From Kalmusia sp. IMI 367209 (Eukaryota > Ascomycota > Dothideomycetes > Pleosporales > Didymosphaeriaceae): a stretch of DNA of 64,000 bases. The stretch spans positions 248,001 to 312,000 of the forward strand of contig JAPEUQ010000007.1 in NCBI GenBank assembly GCA_027946365.1, read 5' to 3'. The position numbers and the translations under genes are program-made. Below, piece after piece: positions 33,276-45,112 of this stretch. The notes below the pieces were generated by a model that ran no database searches, was not told the origin of the DNA, and saw nothing but the letters and a program-made list of their open reading frames with translations. Numbering within the stretch: position 1 is the stretch's first letter; each line of letters starts with the position of its first letter.

Positions 33276-35475
33276 TACTAAAGAGGGAATTTCTTCTAGC
33301 CTCTTTGAGGCTAAAGTTTTACTAGCTTTTATAAAGTTCTACTGTAATATCTTTACTTGCTTGGTTCACTACGCAACTAGTAAGGTAAAAAGTTTCTTGA
33401 TGTAATGTGAGATGACCGTTTACCTCATTATCTGTATGTAATTTACTGTGGAGAGCGTGGCTTTGTGGATCGAACGAGCGCTTGGGTTATAGTTATGACA
33501 GACTTGGGATTGTGAGTGGTGGTAAGGCACGGCCATAGCAGCGAATAGAAGAGTCCCAGTCCAACAGTTTGGAGCAAGCAACAGTGGCTTAGAGCAGAAA
33601 ACGAGACCGGTCGTCACTATCCAGTAAGAAAACATAGCCGTGCTCTAAGTAGATGCACAAAAGGGCCATATAGTATGGTGGTGCAGGGTGCCTTCGTTGA
33701 CCGGTGAAGCTTACTACTTATGCCATGTAGGAAATACGAATCTTGCCGATGCAGCGGAGGATCTCCTACGGAAAAAGGCAAAAATGTTGGTAGATTTTAC
33801 TAGGGACTGCGAGACAGGCGAGAACAACTCGTTTGAACATATTGTCGGGAAAATATGGGAAGGTATTTGGAGACGATGTGTGCTGCAGCGACATAGCAAG
33901 GCGATCACGAGAAGAAGAGGGCACTTTGTTTGGATACGACCTAAAAGAGGCTGTTTTGTTTGAGCGTATTCATCTCCGAAAGCTGCAGACTTCACGCAGC
34001 ATGCAAAGTTGGCGCCTCTTTGCCAGGTGAAGAGTGTGCAGGTCAGCTTTTGCAGTAGCGTTGAGCAGGTGCCAGCTTGTCCGTACAATTGACCATTAGG
34101 TCCTGCAGCACACGAAGCAAAGTCCTCTCAAGACCAGCTGTGTCACTTGTTGAATGAATTTCAATCCTATTACGGCGAGGACTGGCAATCCCGCACTTCG
34201 AATACAAACGGCCTTCCAATTGGAACCGTATATGTATGGATACCAAAACCGCGTAATGAAAGCGAGTGCACATCATCACCACCACCGCCACTACTCCAGT
34301 CAATTACACCTCGCAGATTAATCCACAGAGAGCAAGGCAAGCGTCTGAAGAAGAAGGAAGCAAAGGTTCATGATAAGCAAGACGATGATGATTTACTGCC
34401 AAGTTACCTAGTTCTAATCACTTTTGGCTGTTATTAAAAGGGATGTATTCTAAGCATAGGCTGAGCTTGGAAAGCGTACGTCTGACACGCACCATCTTCA
34501 TAAGCCGTTATTGAGGACGTGGTTTGAGATAGACGAGCAATCGAGCAGACCGACAAAGGAGTCGATAAGAGCTTTAAACGCGGCACGCGTGGACCCACTG
34601 TCAAGTGCTTCCCATGTGAGAGAAGTTGATTGCTATTGATTGCTATGCCGCGGGAGATGAGCAGCCAAACCGAAATTGCGTTGTGTATGGGAAGGTACGT
34701 ATATCATAGAGATAAGCATGGGACCACGCCGAGAATTACTCGAATTTCGGTCGAAGCGAAAAAGAAGATGTTGCAGCCAGCAACATGCTCACCAGCAGCA
34801 AGCAGCTTGGATCATTCTTCAAAAGCCGAGCAAGTATTGAGAGAAGAATACGATGCATCGGCGAGCCTAGTTTGATTCCTTGATGCCGGCTTACTTCATC
34901 CACATCAAAGTAGGAGTCACGAAGGATGTAGAGGTGGTCAGGGTCAGATAACACACACCTTCACCAACATGACCAATTCAGCCTCGACGTTCTGAGTGAC
35001 ATTCGTGCCAGCAAGCTGAAGACCCGAGATGTCAGTGACAGAGATGAGAAAAAGATATTAGTTTCCGTTTTAGACACAATTTTATCATGGTGTGTGACAG
35101 GCTACTCAGCCAGTTGTGTCATTCCTTCACAACTTCCTTCGTAAATCCTTCACACATCACCGGAAATAACTCAGCTCGACCGCAACCAGGTCGACAAGAC
35201 GAACTGCAGGAAATAATCCACAAATTGAATTATGTTCCGTGAGCAATCATACGATGCAAAATCACCTAGGTCGGGCTTGTCGCATCGGGCAGATCCTACT
35301 GCTAAACGATGAACGACGTTAACAATTTGCGAAGGATTGCGGGTCCGGCAGAGGAAATTGCGCCAGCATTGCAGTGTGCAGACTGACTTGCACAACGGGA
35401 CATAGGCTAGACCACAGCAGTCGCAGTAACGGAGAATGCAGGAATAAACAGTGAACATTACAAAAGTTACCTATA
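33276..35475. other. Gene-poor stretch
   Basis: About 2.2 kb with short open frames on both strands (33688-34088, 34147-34437, 34630-34954) that overlap and show no known domain. No gene is called. Confidence 0.45.
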
Positions 35476-36648
35476 CTAACGCCCCCGAATCGGGCTTCCC
35501 GTACCCAGCTCAGAAGCCTCGTTCCTTGGGCTGGTAGGACCCAATTCCGCTGGTACCTCCCGCCCTGCTGCGCCTAGCTCACTGAGAGGCCCCGTTGGCT
35601 GTGCTTGATGCCCATACTTTTGTTCCTGCACTGGAGAATATTGGTAGGAAGAGTTTGGATACGATGTCGCGCCAGTCGCTCCGTTGTGTGGCATCTCGAT
35701 GACCTTGTTCCTTTTCTTGAGACGTCGTAGAAAGAGGAGGATGCCGGCGAGGACAGCTATAATGACGACGAGTCCGCCTAGAACGATACCGGCTATTGCG
35801 CCTTTGGACAAGCCAGAGTCGGATCCGGAGTCGCCACCACCAGTAAAGACTGGGCTGGGCGAGGTTGAACTGGAAGGGGTGGATAGTTTGATGCGTGTGG
35901 TGTTGTAGACATCTTCGTCGAAGCCAATGTCCTTCCCGGGTTTTGTGTTACAGAGTTGTGTAAGTGTTGCCACGACTGTAAATCGGACGATTAGCCACGT
36001 CTTGTACATGGATGGCTGATTCAAACTTACTATTGCCAAGTATCGTCAACCCTTGGCCATCGTAAAGGCATTTCATGCAGTTCTGCGCATCTGAAGTATA
36101 ATTGCCATTGCTATCGCAGTAGTCGTATCTTTCAGGATCGCTCTTGATGCGGTAGTCCGATGCAGCGTATATTGGGTTGCACGCTGAGAAGCACTGCTTG
36201 TAAGGCTGGGTTGAGGAGATATTTTTGTTTTCCTCTTCTGCGAAACGCCCAAATATACACCAATCAGCTGCGCCGCGATTGTTGACTGTTCAAATGACAT
36301 TAGCTAGATGTATTGTATTAAAGGGTGTCGTTCGTTAAGTGTCCACATACACAAAAACCATGTCGTATCTCTCTCTCCACTATCCGAGTCTTCCCATCCG
36401 CTTGACTGCAAGCAAGTCTGACAATCCGCCAACTTCTTGCCCACTTTTGTCGCATTCTCGCCAACGTAATCAGAGTCCAAACACGCTAGATCGGGACCGA
36501 ATGTCAAGGATGCATTGGTCCAACCTGGGTTGCCGTTCTTTGGATCGTCGAGACATTTCTTCGCGCATGGAGAATTTGGTGCAACTTCAAGACCATACGT
36601 TAATTTCGAGAGCAGCGCAACAAAAGAAAAGACTCGAATTTTCATCAT
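35476..36648 (-). CDS. Cys-rich type I membrane protein, function unknown
   Basis: Three exons (36648-36351, 36285-36031, 35975-35476) encode 350 residues. Residues 1-20 form a signal peptide. The outer part (about residues 21-215) has many Cys in spaced groups (CAKKCLDD, CQTCLQS, CFSACNP, NCMKCLYDG, QLCNTKPG), implying disulfides, and several N-glycosylation sites. A Ser/Thr/Pro linker and a membrane helix (AIAGIVLGGLVVIIAVLAGI) follow. The tail starts with the stop-transfer LRRLKKRNK and is rich in Pro, Gly and Ser. The layout resembles fungal surface sensors or adhesion proteins. I do not recognise the ectodomain. A second ATG lies one codon downstream of the first. Confidence 0.85.
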
Positions 36649-37888
36649 GTCAATCTAGCGCTGCTGTGTCGGCGGTCGAGGAGCTGAATAACTGCCGGTT
36701 GCGTGCAACGCGAATTCTTGAATTGTTGAAATGTTGCAGGATGCGGAAATTGAAAGAAAGAGATGAAGGGTGACGGTGGCCTACTTGACACATTGTCATC
36801 GTCAAGGCGTCCAGTTCGTTGTGGATCATCATCATTCACACTGAGGCTGTACCAGCAGCTATGTTTAGTGTGAGCTAAGCCGCAAAGGGGATAGCCTTCT
36901 TGACTAAGGCTTCCTGTGGTATTTGGGGGCAGATGGTCGAGCGTACAGCCATGGATGGGGGCTGGACATTTCTTCAGAGGTGAATAACAATTATGCCAAA
37001 AGGGCTTCGGTCGTGGGGTTTTTTGTTCATCTTGACAGAGAGCAAGCTGACATTGAGGTAGGTACTGGGCTTCATTAGGCTATCGCAATATTGAGGAGCA
37101 AAATTGTGCCTACTATGCGTATAGTTGAGTCCTTTTGATCAAGTATTCATAAATTTTCAAAATTACTTCAAACGCTCTGGAATGCCAGCATTGGCTTGTC
37201 TAGTATTGATTCTGTAGCGAATTGGTGGAGGCTTGGTTCTCAGTAGTGGCGCTGCGGGCCACAAGTAAGCTTTTGACGACCCGAAACTGTGGAGCAATAG
37301 CTCGGAGCAATAGCTCCAGACAGTTCTTGCTTATGTTCTTGCGGAGGTTGTAGATAACCCAACCACGCAAAAAGCTCGCTCATGCACCTTCTTGCGTTCG
37401 TATACCTCGTTTCATGATTCGATCCAGGAACTCTGATTGGGCCGTCGAATATGGTCTGATGATCGATTAATGCTACTTTGTCGGTAGTATATATTGCGAC
37501 GGAGAGGGGTCCAGTGTTCGCATCGAACCTTTTTTAGTCGCGATGCGATGACACTTGCGACGACTGTTGCTCCCAAGAGCTGGTGGATTAGGTTGTGTTC
37601 GCAGTCTCGGCTTGGCGTCACATGCACAACGATAACGGAGCGGACAAAGCGAAACGGAACGGCATGGCAGCCATTCCGTCCGGTAGAAGAAATCACAACA
37701 AGATTGCTAATGATGTTTAGAATACGACGAACGAGCGAATTGCGCTCCCGAAGAATGCCTTCATTAATCATCGTATGCTCTAAAGTCCGAGCTAAGCTTG
37801 ACGCGGATTTCTAAGCTCTCTCGCGTGTCGTACAAAGGGCACCGAAGCAGCTTCCCTATATGACCCCTCACTGCCAGCGCTAATCTAC
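36649..37888. other. Intergenic region, no gene seen
   Basis: A divergent promoter region between the Cys-rich protein and the GST gene. Open frames on opposite strands at 37412-37814 mirror each other and are not called. Confidence 0.5.
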
Positions 37889-39017
37889 ATGTCCCTAATT
37901 CGACCCCTCGCCTCGGTGCAGCTCCGAAGCTCTTCCGCACGTCTCCTCCGCCTCGCGCGCCCACGATACCCAAGTCTACCCCAAGCTCCATCGCGACTCC
38001 AAGCTCCATTCCACGCATCCTCGCGACAGCTGCAAGACGACGATATGGCGGAACGACCGACCGGCCTCAAGGCAACCAAAGGCATCGAGCTGCTCACTTT
38101 TGGCACACCGAATGGCGTCAAAGCATCCATCTTTTTAGAAGAGCTCAAGGAAATATACGGAACAGAGTACACATAGTGGGTATTTGCCAGAGGGAGTTCG
38201 AGGACATGCGCTCATGGCACATTGCATCTAGTCAAGCAATCAACATCATGCAAAACATCCAGAAGGAGCCTTGTAAGTAATCCTGGACACCCGAGGCATC
38301 CAATACCCGCGCTGACCGTACACGCGTTCCAGGGTTTACCAAACTCGGACCTAACGGGCGCATTCCCGTCATCGTAGACCACGACAATGGCGGTTTCGCC
38401 GTCATGGAGGGTCTCGCAATCCTCACCTACCTGGCGAGGACACACGACAAGGACCACAAATTCTCCTTCACAGACCCGCTAGACATTAGTCGCGCTGAGC
38501 AGTGGATGGCATGGCAGCACGGCGGGCTGGGACCGATGCAGGGCCAAGCGAACCATTTCAACAGATTCGCCAAGGAGAAAATACCCTACGCAATGCAGCG
38601 ATGTAAGTCGGCGCATGGGACGGATAGCTGTGGACGTGCGCTGACTGTGCCTTTGTAGACACTGGTGAGACTGAGCGCCTTGTTGGCGTTCTCAACACCG
38701 CCCTTGAAAGCACCGACTATCTTGTGGGAAACAAGTACTCCATTGCTGATATCGCCTCTTTTGGCTGGGTGAATGGCCTTCGGTTCGCTGGCGTGGAGAT
38801 CGATGACTTCCCGAACGTGAAAGCTTGGTGGGAGCGCATCCTCGCACGACCGGCAGTGCAGAAGGGCCTGGCCGTGCCATCGAAATCGCCATTCGGTAAC
38901 GACACGTATCTACAGAGGCTCAAGGACGACAAGGAGTTCGCAGAGAAGGAAAACACATTGAAGGAGCAGATTCAAGCCGCAAAGGACCAATATGGGTACA
39001 AATATGCATCTCCTTGA
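37889..39017 (+). CDS. Glutathione S-transferase, Ure2/GstA type, possible mitochondrial form
   Basis: Four exons (37889-38175, 38232-38272, 38333-38602, 38659-39017) encode 318 residues. The N-terminal thioredoxin-like domain shows GIELLTFGTPNGVKASIFLE, then QKEPWFTKLGPNGRIPVIVD and the glutathione-binding AVMEGLAILTYLA. The all-helical C-terminal domain has YLVGNKYSIADIASFGWV, the usual N-capping (S/T)xAD motif. The enzyme conjugates or reduces glutathione-linked electrophiles and peroxides. The first 52 residues are Arg/Ser/Leu-rich without acidic residues, like a mitochondrial presequence. An in-frame ATG at 38045 (MAERPTG) would give a cytosolic form. The second exon is only 41 bases. 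Confidence 0.88.
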
Positions 39018-40103
39018 ATTGCTGGAACACAGTGGCTCGAGACGCCGACACGGTGTTTGTATAAGTAAATGAATAAATGAGTAAATAAACATGCGAAGAC
39101 CACCGCTTGAGAATTCGGTGTATGTAGAATGGGGAACGAAGAGTTTTGGTTTGGTGATCACCACCCGTCAATGCAAACCTATGCTATTCTCGCTGCTTAG
39201 GTTTTGCAAATTTAGCCACGAGTAACACACAGACCCACATGAATCGCAGCGTTTCAGCGTCGGCGGCATCTCCTTCAACGTCTGCCTCTCGACCGCTTCT
39301 GTATCCTCTCTCACGCTGAAACAAGCCTGAGGATGGCTAACGGCGGTTTGCGCAGGAAGACGAGGACCAATCAACGCGTCGTTCACCCTTGCCAGCGACC
39401 GCTCTTGGCGTCCGTCATAGGCGCCGGCTTTAGCGATTGGAATGCAGCGCGCCAGCCTTGCTTGACCATTCCTACACGCCGTGACGGCGCCAGCGTGATC
39501 GCGGCTCGGTGATGGTGTCCCCAATGCGTTGCACTCAGGACACCGTATAAGTATCTCAGACAGTCATTCTCTCAGCATCACATCCTTGCGATTTTCACTT
39601 GCCTCGTACCTTCACCTCGCCAGCTGCGCTGCGCATTTCTGCAACTGTTGTATTATCATATATTGGGTCGAGTTTTTCCTTGTACTCTTCCTTATCAAGT
39701 TTCCTTGTCGATCATTGTGCAGAAAGAGCTACCCTTGTCCACGAGGTCTAGCTGCCGTTTGCACCACACCCTCCCGCTTCGTCGACGTCATTCTTGAACC
39801 ATCCCTGCGCACCACATTTCTTTGAGCGCACGCCCCCCCCTTTCACCACAACAAACCCATCGAGACTATAGCATTGTCCACATTGTGCGCTGCAAAGCCT
39901 TTCTTTGTTCGAAAGGTGGTAGTAAAAATTTTCTATATCACTGCTCCCCTCCTTCGATATATTTCCGCACGCACTCTTCGCATCGCATACAACTGCTCGC
40001 CGGTCTTTCTGCTTCCAAAAAGAGACACCGATCTTAACCACCTGAAACAACACCTATCCACGTAAGCGCTCCAAGCGAATACCCAGGCCTTCAAAGCCCT
40101 AAC
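39018..40103. other. Intergenic region and probable long 5' UTR
   Basis: No gene is supported. The T/C-rich stretch before 40104 looks like a fungal promoter and 5' leader. Confidence 0.5.
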
Positions 40104-40719
40104 ATGATTCAAGCTGTCCTCATGGCACTCAAATTCCTATCTCGCGGCTCTATGAAGGGCGAAAAGGTCGGCATGGCTAACTCTCTGAGGGCCAACATGT
40201 CGGCTGGCTCCATCTTCCGCATCGTTATGCGCTTTTTCCAGTTGATCCTGGGCATCGTTGTGATCGGCCTTTATGCTCAAGATCTTCGACGCGCCCATAG
40301 CAAGGGTGTCAAATACGACTCCAAGTGGATGTACGCTACCATCGTCGGCACTTTCGCATCGTTTTGGGCCATTGTCTGCATGCTCCCACTGGTCAAGGCC
40401 TGGTTCCTCTTCGGCATCGACTTCATCATGTTCATCCTGTACGTTGCGGCCTTTGGCATCTTCGGCAAGATGTACATCAAGGAAGACCCTGAGGGCAACG
40501 GCGGCATCCAACGCATGAAGAACGCCGTCTGGGTGCTGCTCACCAACATGTTGTTGTGGTTCGTCACTGCGACGTATGGAGCAGTCGTCTTCTGGAAATA
40601 CTGGAAGGGTAAGACTCCCGCTGCTGAGAGCGTTTAAGCTGTTTGCTAACGGGACGGTTCCAGGACGTACGACCTTCACCGGCCGCGCCCCTACCCACCC
40701 CCAGATGTCCCAAGCCTAA
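40104..40719 (+). CDS. MARVEL-like four-helix membrane protein
   Basis: Two exons (40104-40608, 40664-40719) encode 186 residues. Four hydrophobic segments are visible: FQLILGIVVIGLYA, TIVGTFASFWAIVCMLP, FGIDFIMFILYVAAFGIFG and VLLTNMLLWFVTATYGAV. This is the layout of fungal MARVEL-domain proteins, which sit in the plasma membrane or vesicles. The intron has gtaaga...cag with a CTAAC branch. Splicing gives the tail GRTTFTGRAPTHPQMSQA. If the intron is kept, a stop after KTPAAESV at 40637 ends the protein earlier. Translation may instead start at a downstream ATG (MANSLRANMSAG at about 40173), which sits closer to the first helix. Confidence 0.8.
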
Positions 40720-41985
40720 TCGGCCACCTCTGACTAGTTGGCAACGTCATGCTAACTTGAGACACTAGAGGACTACGATCAACATCAATTTGAACGTTTC
40801 CTTCTAGACGTCGCGCCATCTCATCTGATTCGGAATCCGACTCCTATTGTTTTCTCGCTGTTCAGCATCGATATACCCTGCACTGCATTTTGGCAGTTTA
40901 AGCGCTGTCTTGTAATAATAATGAAAATTTTGGTACTCAATTTGTCTGTTGACTACATGTCCTGATCGCCATTTTCATTATCTGCTTTATAATTTACCCA
41001 CGTACTCTGGGATGATGGCGGTGCGATACCCCTTCATGTTGTTGTTGCTGCTCTTTTCGGTTTCGCACTTGCGCTTCAAAGCAACGCACAACTAAGATTG
41101 TATTTCGTGAATACAGCAGAAGATCCGCTTCGCACCTTGTTCGTCGTGATGCGCTTGTTTTCATTATCGAAAAGAATACCCAAGCCACCCTTGGACCAGA
41201 TCGGGAGACAAGCTTGGGACAATACCACTATTTAATGTTTATCAAGGCAAGGATAGGTAGACACATATCATAATATGGTTAGTTGAAATATATTCACGAG
41301 TGGTTGACAACCACTAAAAACTCCCGTCGTCACTGGCGCATGCTTCGAGTTAGCCCAAGGTCCATCTTCTTTAACGCTCTTGGCTGCCCCGCCTTTTAAG
41401 CTCTGCAGACGTAACCTACGCGAGGTGTGCGAGGCTGAGCAAACGCTTTCGCTTTTACTTCGTATGGACGGTTGGCGGGTCGTAGTGGTGTGAGGGATGC
41501 ACAATGTGACTCGCAAAAAGAAAGAACGGTAGCTTTCAGCCACAATTGGGGTAGGGGTGGTAGGCTTAGCCTAGCGTCCACTTTCAGTGGGGCAGCACGA
41601 GGGGCACAGATTCAGCAAGAAAGGTGGGTTGGCTTGAGAATCTTGACAGCAGATCCAAAGTCGACTGGAGCTGCCATGCATGACTCTCGGATCCTCTGTG
41701 GCTTCATCGCTGGACAGCATTGGTGGCTCATGCAGGGACCTGGTCATCGAAGGCAATCAGCAGAGAACGATGGTGGGGTATTGCCAAGGCCCTAGAAGCT
41801 AAGCCCTTGTGGCTGTGAGCTGCCAGGCTGCAAGGCGTCATGGCCTTGAGCTGACTCTTCGCTATAAGAGCTATTACCCATAGGCCCCCACGTCGCATTT
41901 TTACATCTTTCCCCGAACGAAGGCATATCACGAACAGCTATCGCTCCCTACCAAATCGAAATCACAATTTCGCTCGTAATCGCTG
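40720..41985. other. Intergenic region, no gene seen
   Basis: The stretch contains the 3' UTR of the MARVEL-like gene and the promoter of the annexin gene. Short open frames at 41268-41931 lie on both strands without recognisable coding character. Confidence 0.5.
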
Positions 41986-43534
41986 ATGCAGAATCAATAC
42001 GGTCAACAAGGTTACGGCCAGCCGCCCAATCAAGGAGGATGGGGCCAACCCCCGCCTGGACAGTATAACGCGCCGCCACCACAGCAGGGCGGATGGGGCG
42101 CGCCGCCTCCAGGGAACTATCCCCCTCAGCAAGGCTACGGGGGCCAACCTGGATATCAGCAACCTCCTCCGCAGCAAGGTTATGGCGCCCCGCCCCCTCA
42201 ATCGTACGGTGCACCCCCTCCAGGTCAACAACCCTACGGCGGCCAACCGGGTTACGGAGCACCACCGCCGAATCAGTACGGTTCTCCCGCTCCACCAGGT
42301 CAATACGGTCATCAGCCTCCGCCAGGTCAATATCCGCCACAGCAGGGCGGTTATGGCCAACCTCCGCCTCAGCAGCCTGGATACGGAGCACCTCCACCTC
42401 AGCAATACGGCGCTCCTCCCCCAGGCCAGCAATATGGAGCTCCTCCGCAGAGCTTCGGTCCGCCGACTCAGCCATCGCTAGGTTATGGTCCGCAGCAGAC
42501 TGCGAATATCGACGTTTCACAGGACATTGAGGGAATCCGGAAAGCCATGAAAGGGTTTGGCACCAACGAGAAGGTCCTGATATCTGTATTAGCCAAGAAA
42601 GACCCCATCCAGATCAACACTATCCGCACGACCTACGGTCAGCGCCTGATGCGGGACTTGATCAAGGATCTCGAGAAGGAGACTTCTGGCTACTTTGAGA
42701 AGGGGTTGGTCCAGATTTCCCGTGGTCCGCTCATCGGAGACTGTTACACGTTGTACGAGGCAATGAAGGGTCTCGGAACTAAGGAGGCGGCTCTGGATGA
42801 TGTCCTTATAGGACGCTCCAACGCCGATGTGAACGCGATCAAGACTGAGTACCAGCGTATCTTTGGCAAGAGCCTCGAGACTGATTTGAGGGGCGATCTT
42901 TCGGCTGGAACAGAGCAGATGTGTAAGTGGATATCTGGACCCTATCACGGTGAAAAACCCTCTAACAGTGAATTAGACATGATGATCATCGCTGCACGTC
43001 GCGCGGAAGACTCCGCTCCAGTCAACCCTCATGATGTGGAACGAGATGTTACTGAACTCCAGCGCGGAATGGGAAATATGATCAGCAAGAACGCCAGCTC
43101 TGTGTGCGACCTCTTGTTTACCCGAAACGATGCTCAAATCCGGGCCATTAGCCAAACTTACCAACAGCGATTCCACGAACCCCTAGAAAAGGCTATCAAG
43201 TCCAAATTCTCGGGCCACATGGAGGACGCCCTTGTATTGCTCCTTCAGCGAGCAATCAACCGCGCTGAAGCGGAGGCGGTGCGACTGGAGGATTCGATGG
43301 CGGGTATGGGCACGAAGGACGAACTTCTGGTGCAGCGTGTGGTCAGGTGCCATTGGGATCAGAATTTCATGCGCGCCGTGAACGATGCGTACAAGCGCAA
43401 GTACGGCAAGACTCTCGTCAGGAGGATCGAGGGTGAGACGAGGGGTGACTATGTGAGTGGACCACTAGCCAACTCGAGCGCGAAACGTACTGACAGTGTC
43501 ATAGGAGAAACTTATGGTCGCTTGTGTCCAGTGA
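41986..43534 (+). CDS. Annexin with Pro/Gly/Gln/Tyr-rich N-terminus
   Basis: Three exons (41986-42922, 42977-43452, 43505-43534) encode 480 residues. Residues 1-165 repeat GYG(A/Q)PPPxQYG-like units, low complexity like animal annexins A7 and A11. Four annexin repeats follow, giving calcium-dependent binding to acidic membranes. Type II calcium loops are seen as GFGTNEK (repeat 1), GLGTKEA (repeat 2) and GMGTKDE (repeat 4). Repeat 3 (RRAEDSAPVNPHDVERDV) lacks the GxGT loop. The last exon codes ten codons ending EKLMVACVQ. The first intron is 54 bases and has no stop in frame, so its retention would add 18 residues in repeat 2/3. Confidence 0.93.
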
Positions 43535-45112
43535 GATGGCTTGGCTTGTATAGGGTTTCTTTGTGCCTTCACGATTTTCATTTCACGGTTTAGATGACTC
43601 TAGGCTGGGCAAAGGTATGCCCCGAGGGCCGGTTGTAGTTGGGTGCACAGCTACAAAAGCACGAGATCGGGTCGATCTTCACTTTTTCGGGACCCTTCTC
43701 CTTGATTACTATACTTATACTTGTTTCTTCGGTCACTTCTTGATTGTACTTGCATCTCTGTGTCCTATCCCGCACCACTTCGATCAAGTGCTGCTAACTC
43801 TGCTAATTCTAAAGCGTGGTGAGAATGCTCAACGCCATTACTAATGGTGTACCAGCATATTGCCTCGATCTACGGTATGAGTACGACACGGCATGATCGG
43901 TCGTCAGACGTTGAGAAGATCGGGTCCATTATTTGACTAAGAGAAACCAAAAGATAGCAAGACAATGACGGATTGACCGGTCATTCTAGGCTCAACGGGA
44001 GTACGGTAATATTGGTGTATCCTGAGGTAATGGTACACTGAACGGACATCTGGGGTTGCTAGTTCTGCCATTCATGATCGAAGATGGAAATTGATCGTTT
44101 ACGTCGGATGCGCAGGGAATTTCAAGTTCGGAAATTGAGCTAGTCTACGAAGGACAGAAGCCTGTGAGTGCAGCGAACTTGTTTGAAGTCTTCACTAAAG
44201 ACATATAGGATGGTCATCGTATCTCGTGCGCTCATTAAAGGGCAACTACAGCGCGCATTGCCTTGGAACTATAGACCCCGCTCACCTGGGCAGTGATACT
44301 ATGATAATATAGCTCGAGTTCTGTATCATGGTGGTCATCTCCCGACATTCTGTTCAATCGCAGTACCAATTAATTTCAAACAGATGGTTGCATCATGTTA
44401 CCCGTTGACTTGGTTCTCTGCTGGTTCTATTGTATATCCCTCGCCTTGATATATGCTCCGGTCAAACGATATTGGTGTTACGCGTGCAAAGCTGCGCCAC
44501 GGCAAGTACCAGCCTTTTCGCCTGTCAGCCTGTCACTGAGCGCACTAGACTCTTGGCTTCCGCATCTTGTGTGCCCAGATTCACTCGCTTGATATCTGGT
44601 AAGACGTAGCAGAGGTTGACCCCACTAGAGATATCCGTGTAGAACGTGCGGGGTTTACTTACCTTACCAGAAGGTAGCGCATCTGGAAACCCCGTATACA
44701 GTGTCGCATCATCGCCGTACATTGGGGGTCTTACAGATCCCTTCGCCGTCGAACAGGGGATTGCCGTACCAAGATTGACCTTGATTTTACGCGTTACGAT
44801 GATCAATGATGGAGAGGGGTCCACTGATCAGGGACACTGGATAACACCAACGACACACCGAACTGAAATGCGGCCCGTACGTGCTCTCCCGAGTCACACA
44901 GGAGCCGATCCGGTACACAGCTCGTTAGTCCATGATCCCGATATCCTGATCTGATGCACATCTGCATCCCCTCCCCACACTTTACTCAAACTCAAGCATA
45001 CGTCTCATACGATGCCCCGGTGGATATAAAGTTCCCACGATTTCTTTCACATCCCTCTCTCCACAAGTCTCTTCATTCGCTTTCTATCTACTCCCTCATA
45101 ATCCCATCCAAC
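43535..45112. other. Intergenic region, no gene seen
   Basis: About 1.6 kb. Opposite-strand open frames at 44525-44954 overlap and are probably chance. The right end is the promoter of the secreted-protein gene and has a TATA box. Confidence 0.5.
45025..45030 (+). promoter_or_regulatory. TATA box of the secreted-protein gene
   Basis: TATAAA lies 83 bases upstream of the ATG at 45113, with a CT-rich stretch in between, the usual arrangement for a strongly expressed fungal gene. Confidence 0.5.

Noticed and set aside
37412..37814. Paired open frames on opposite strands
   Set aside because: They mirror each other, show no domain and lie in a promoter region.
41948..42530. Open frames of 145-190 codons antisense to or out of phase with the annexin N-terminus
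   Set aside because: They arise from the repetitive Pro/Gly/Gln codons of the annexin and carry no domain.
44525..44954. Two opposite-strand open frames of about 100 codons
   Set aside because: No recognisable motif, no splice extension and no start context on either strand.
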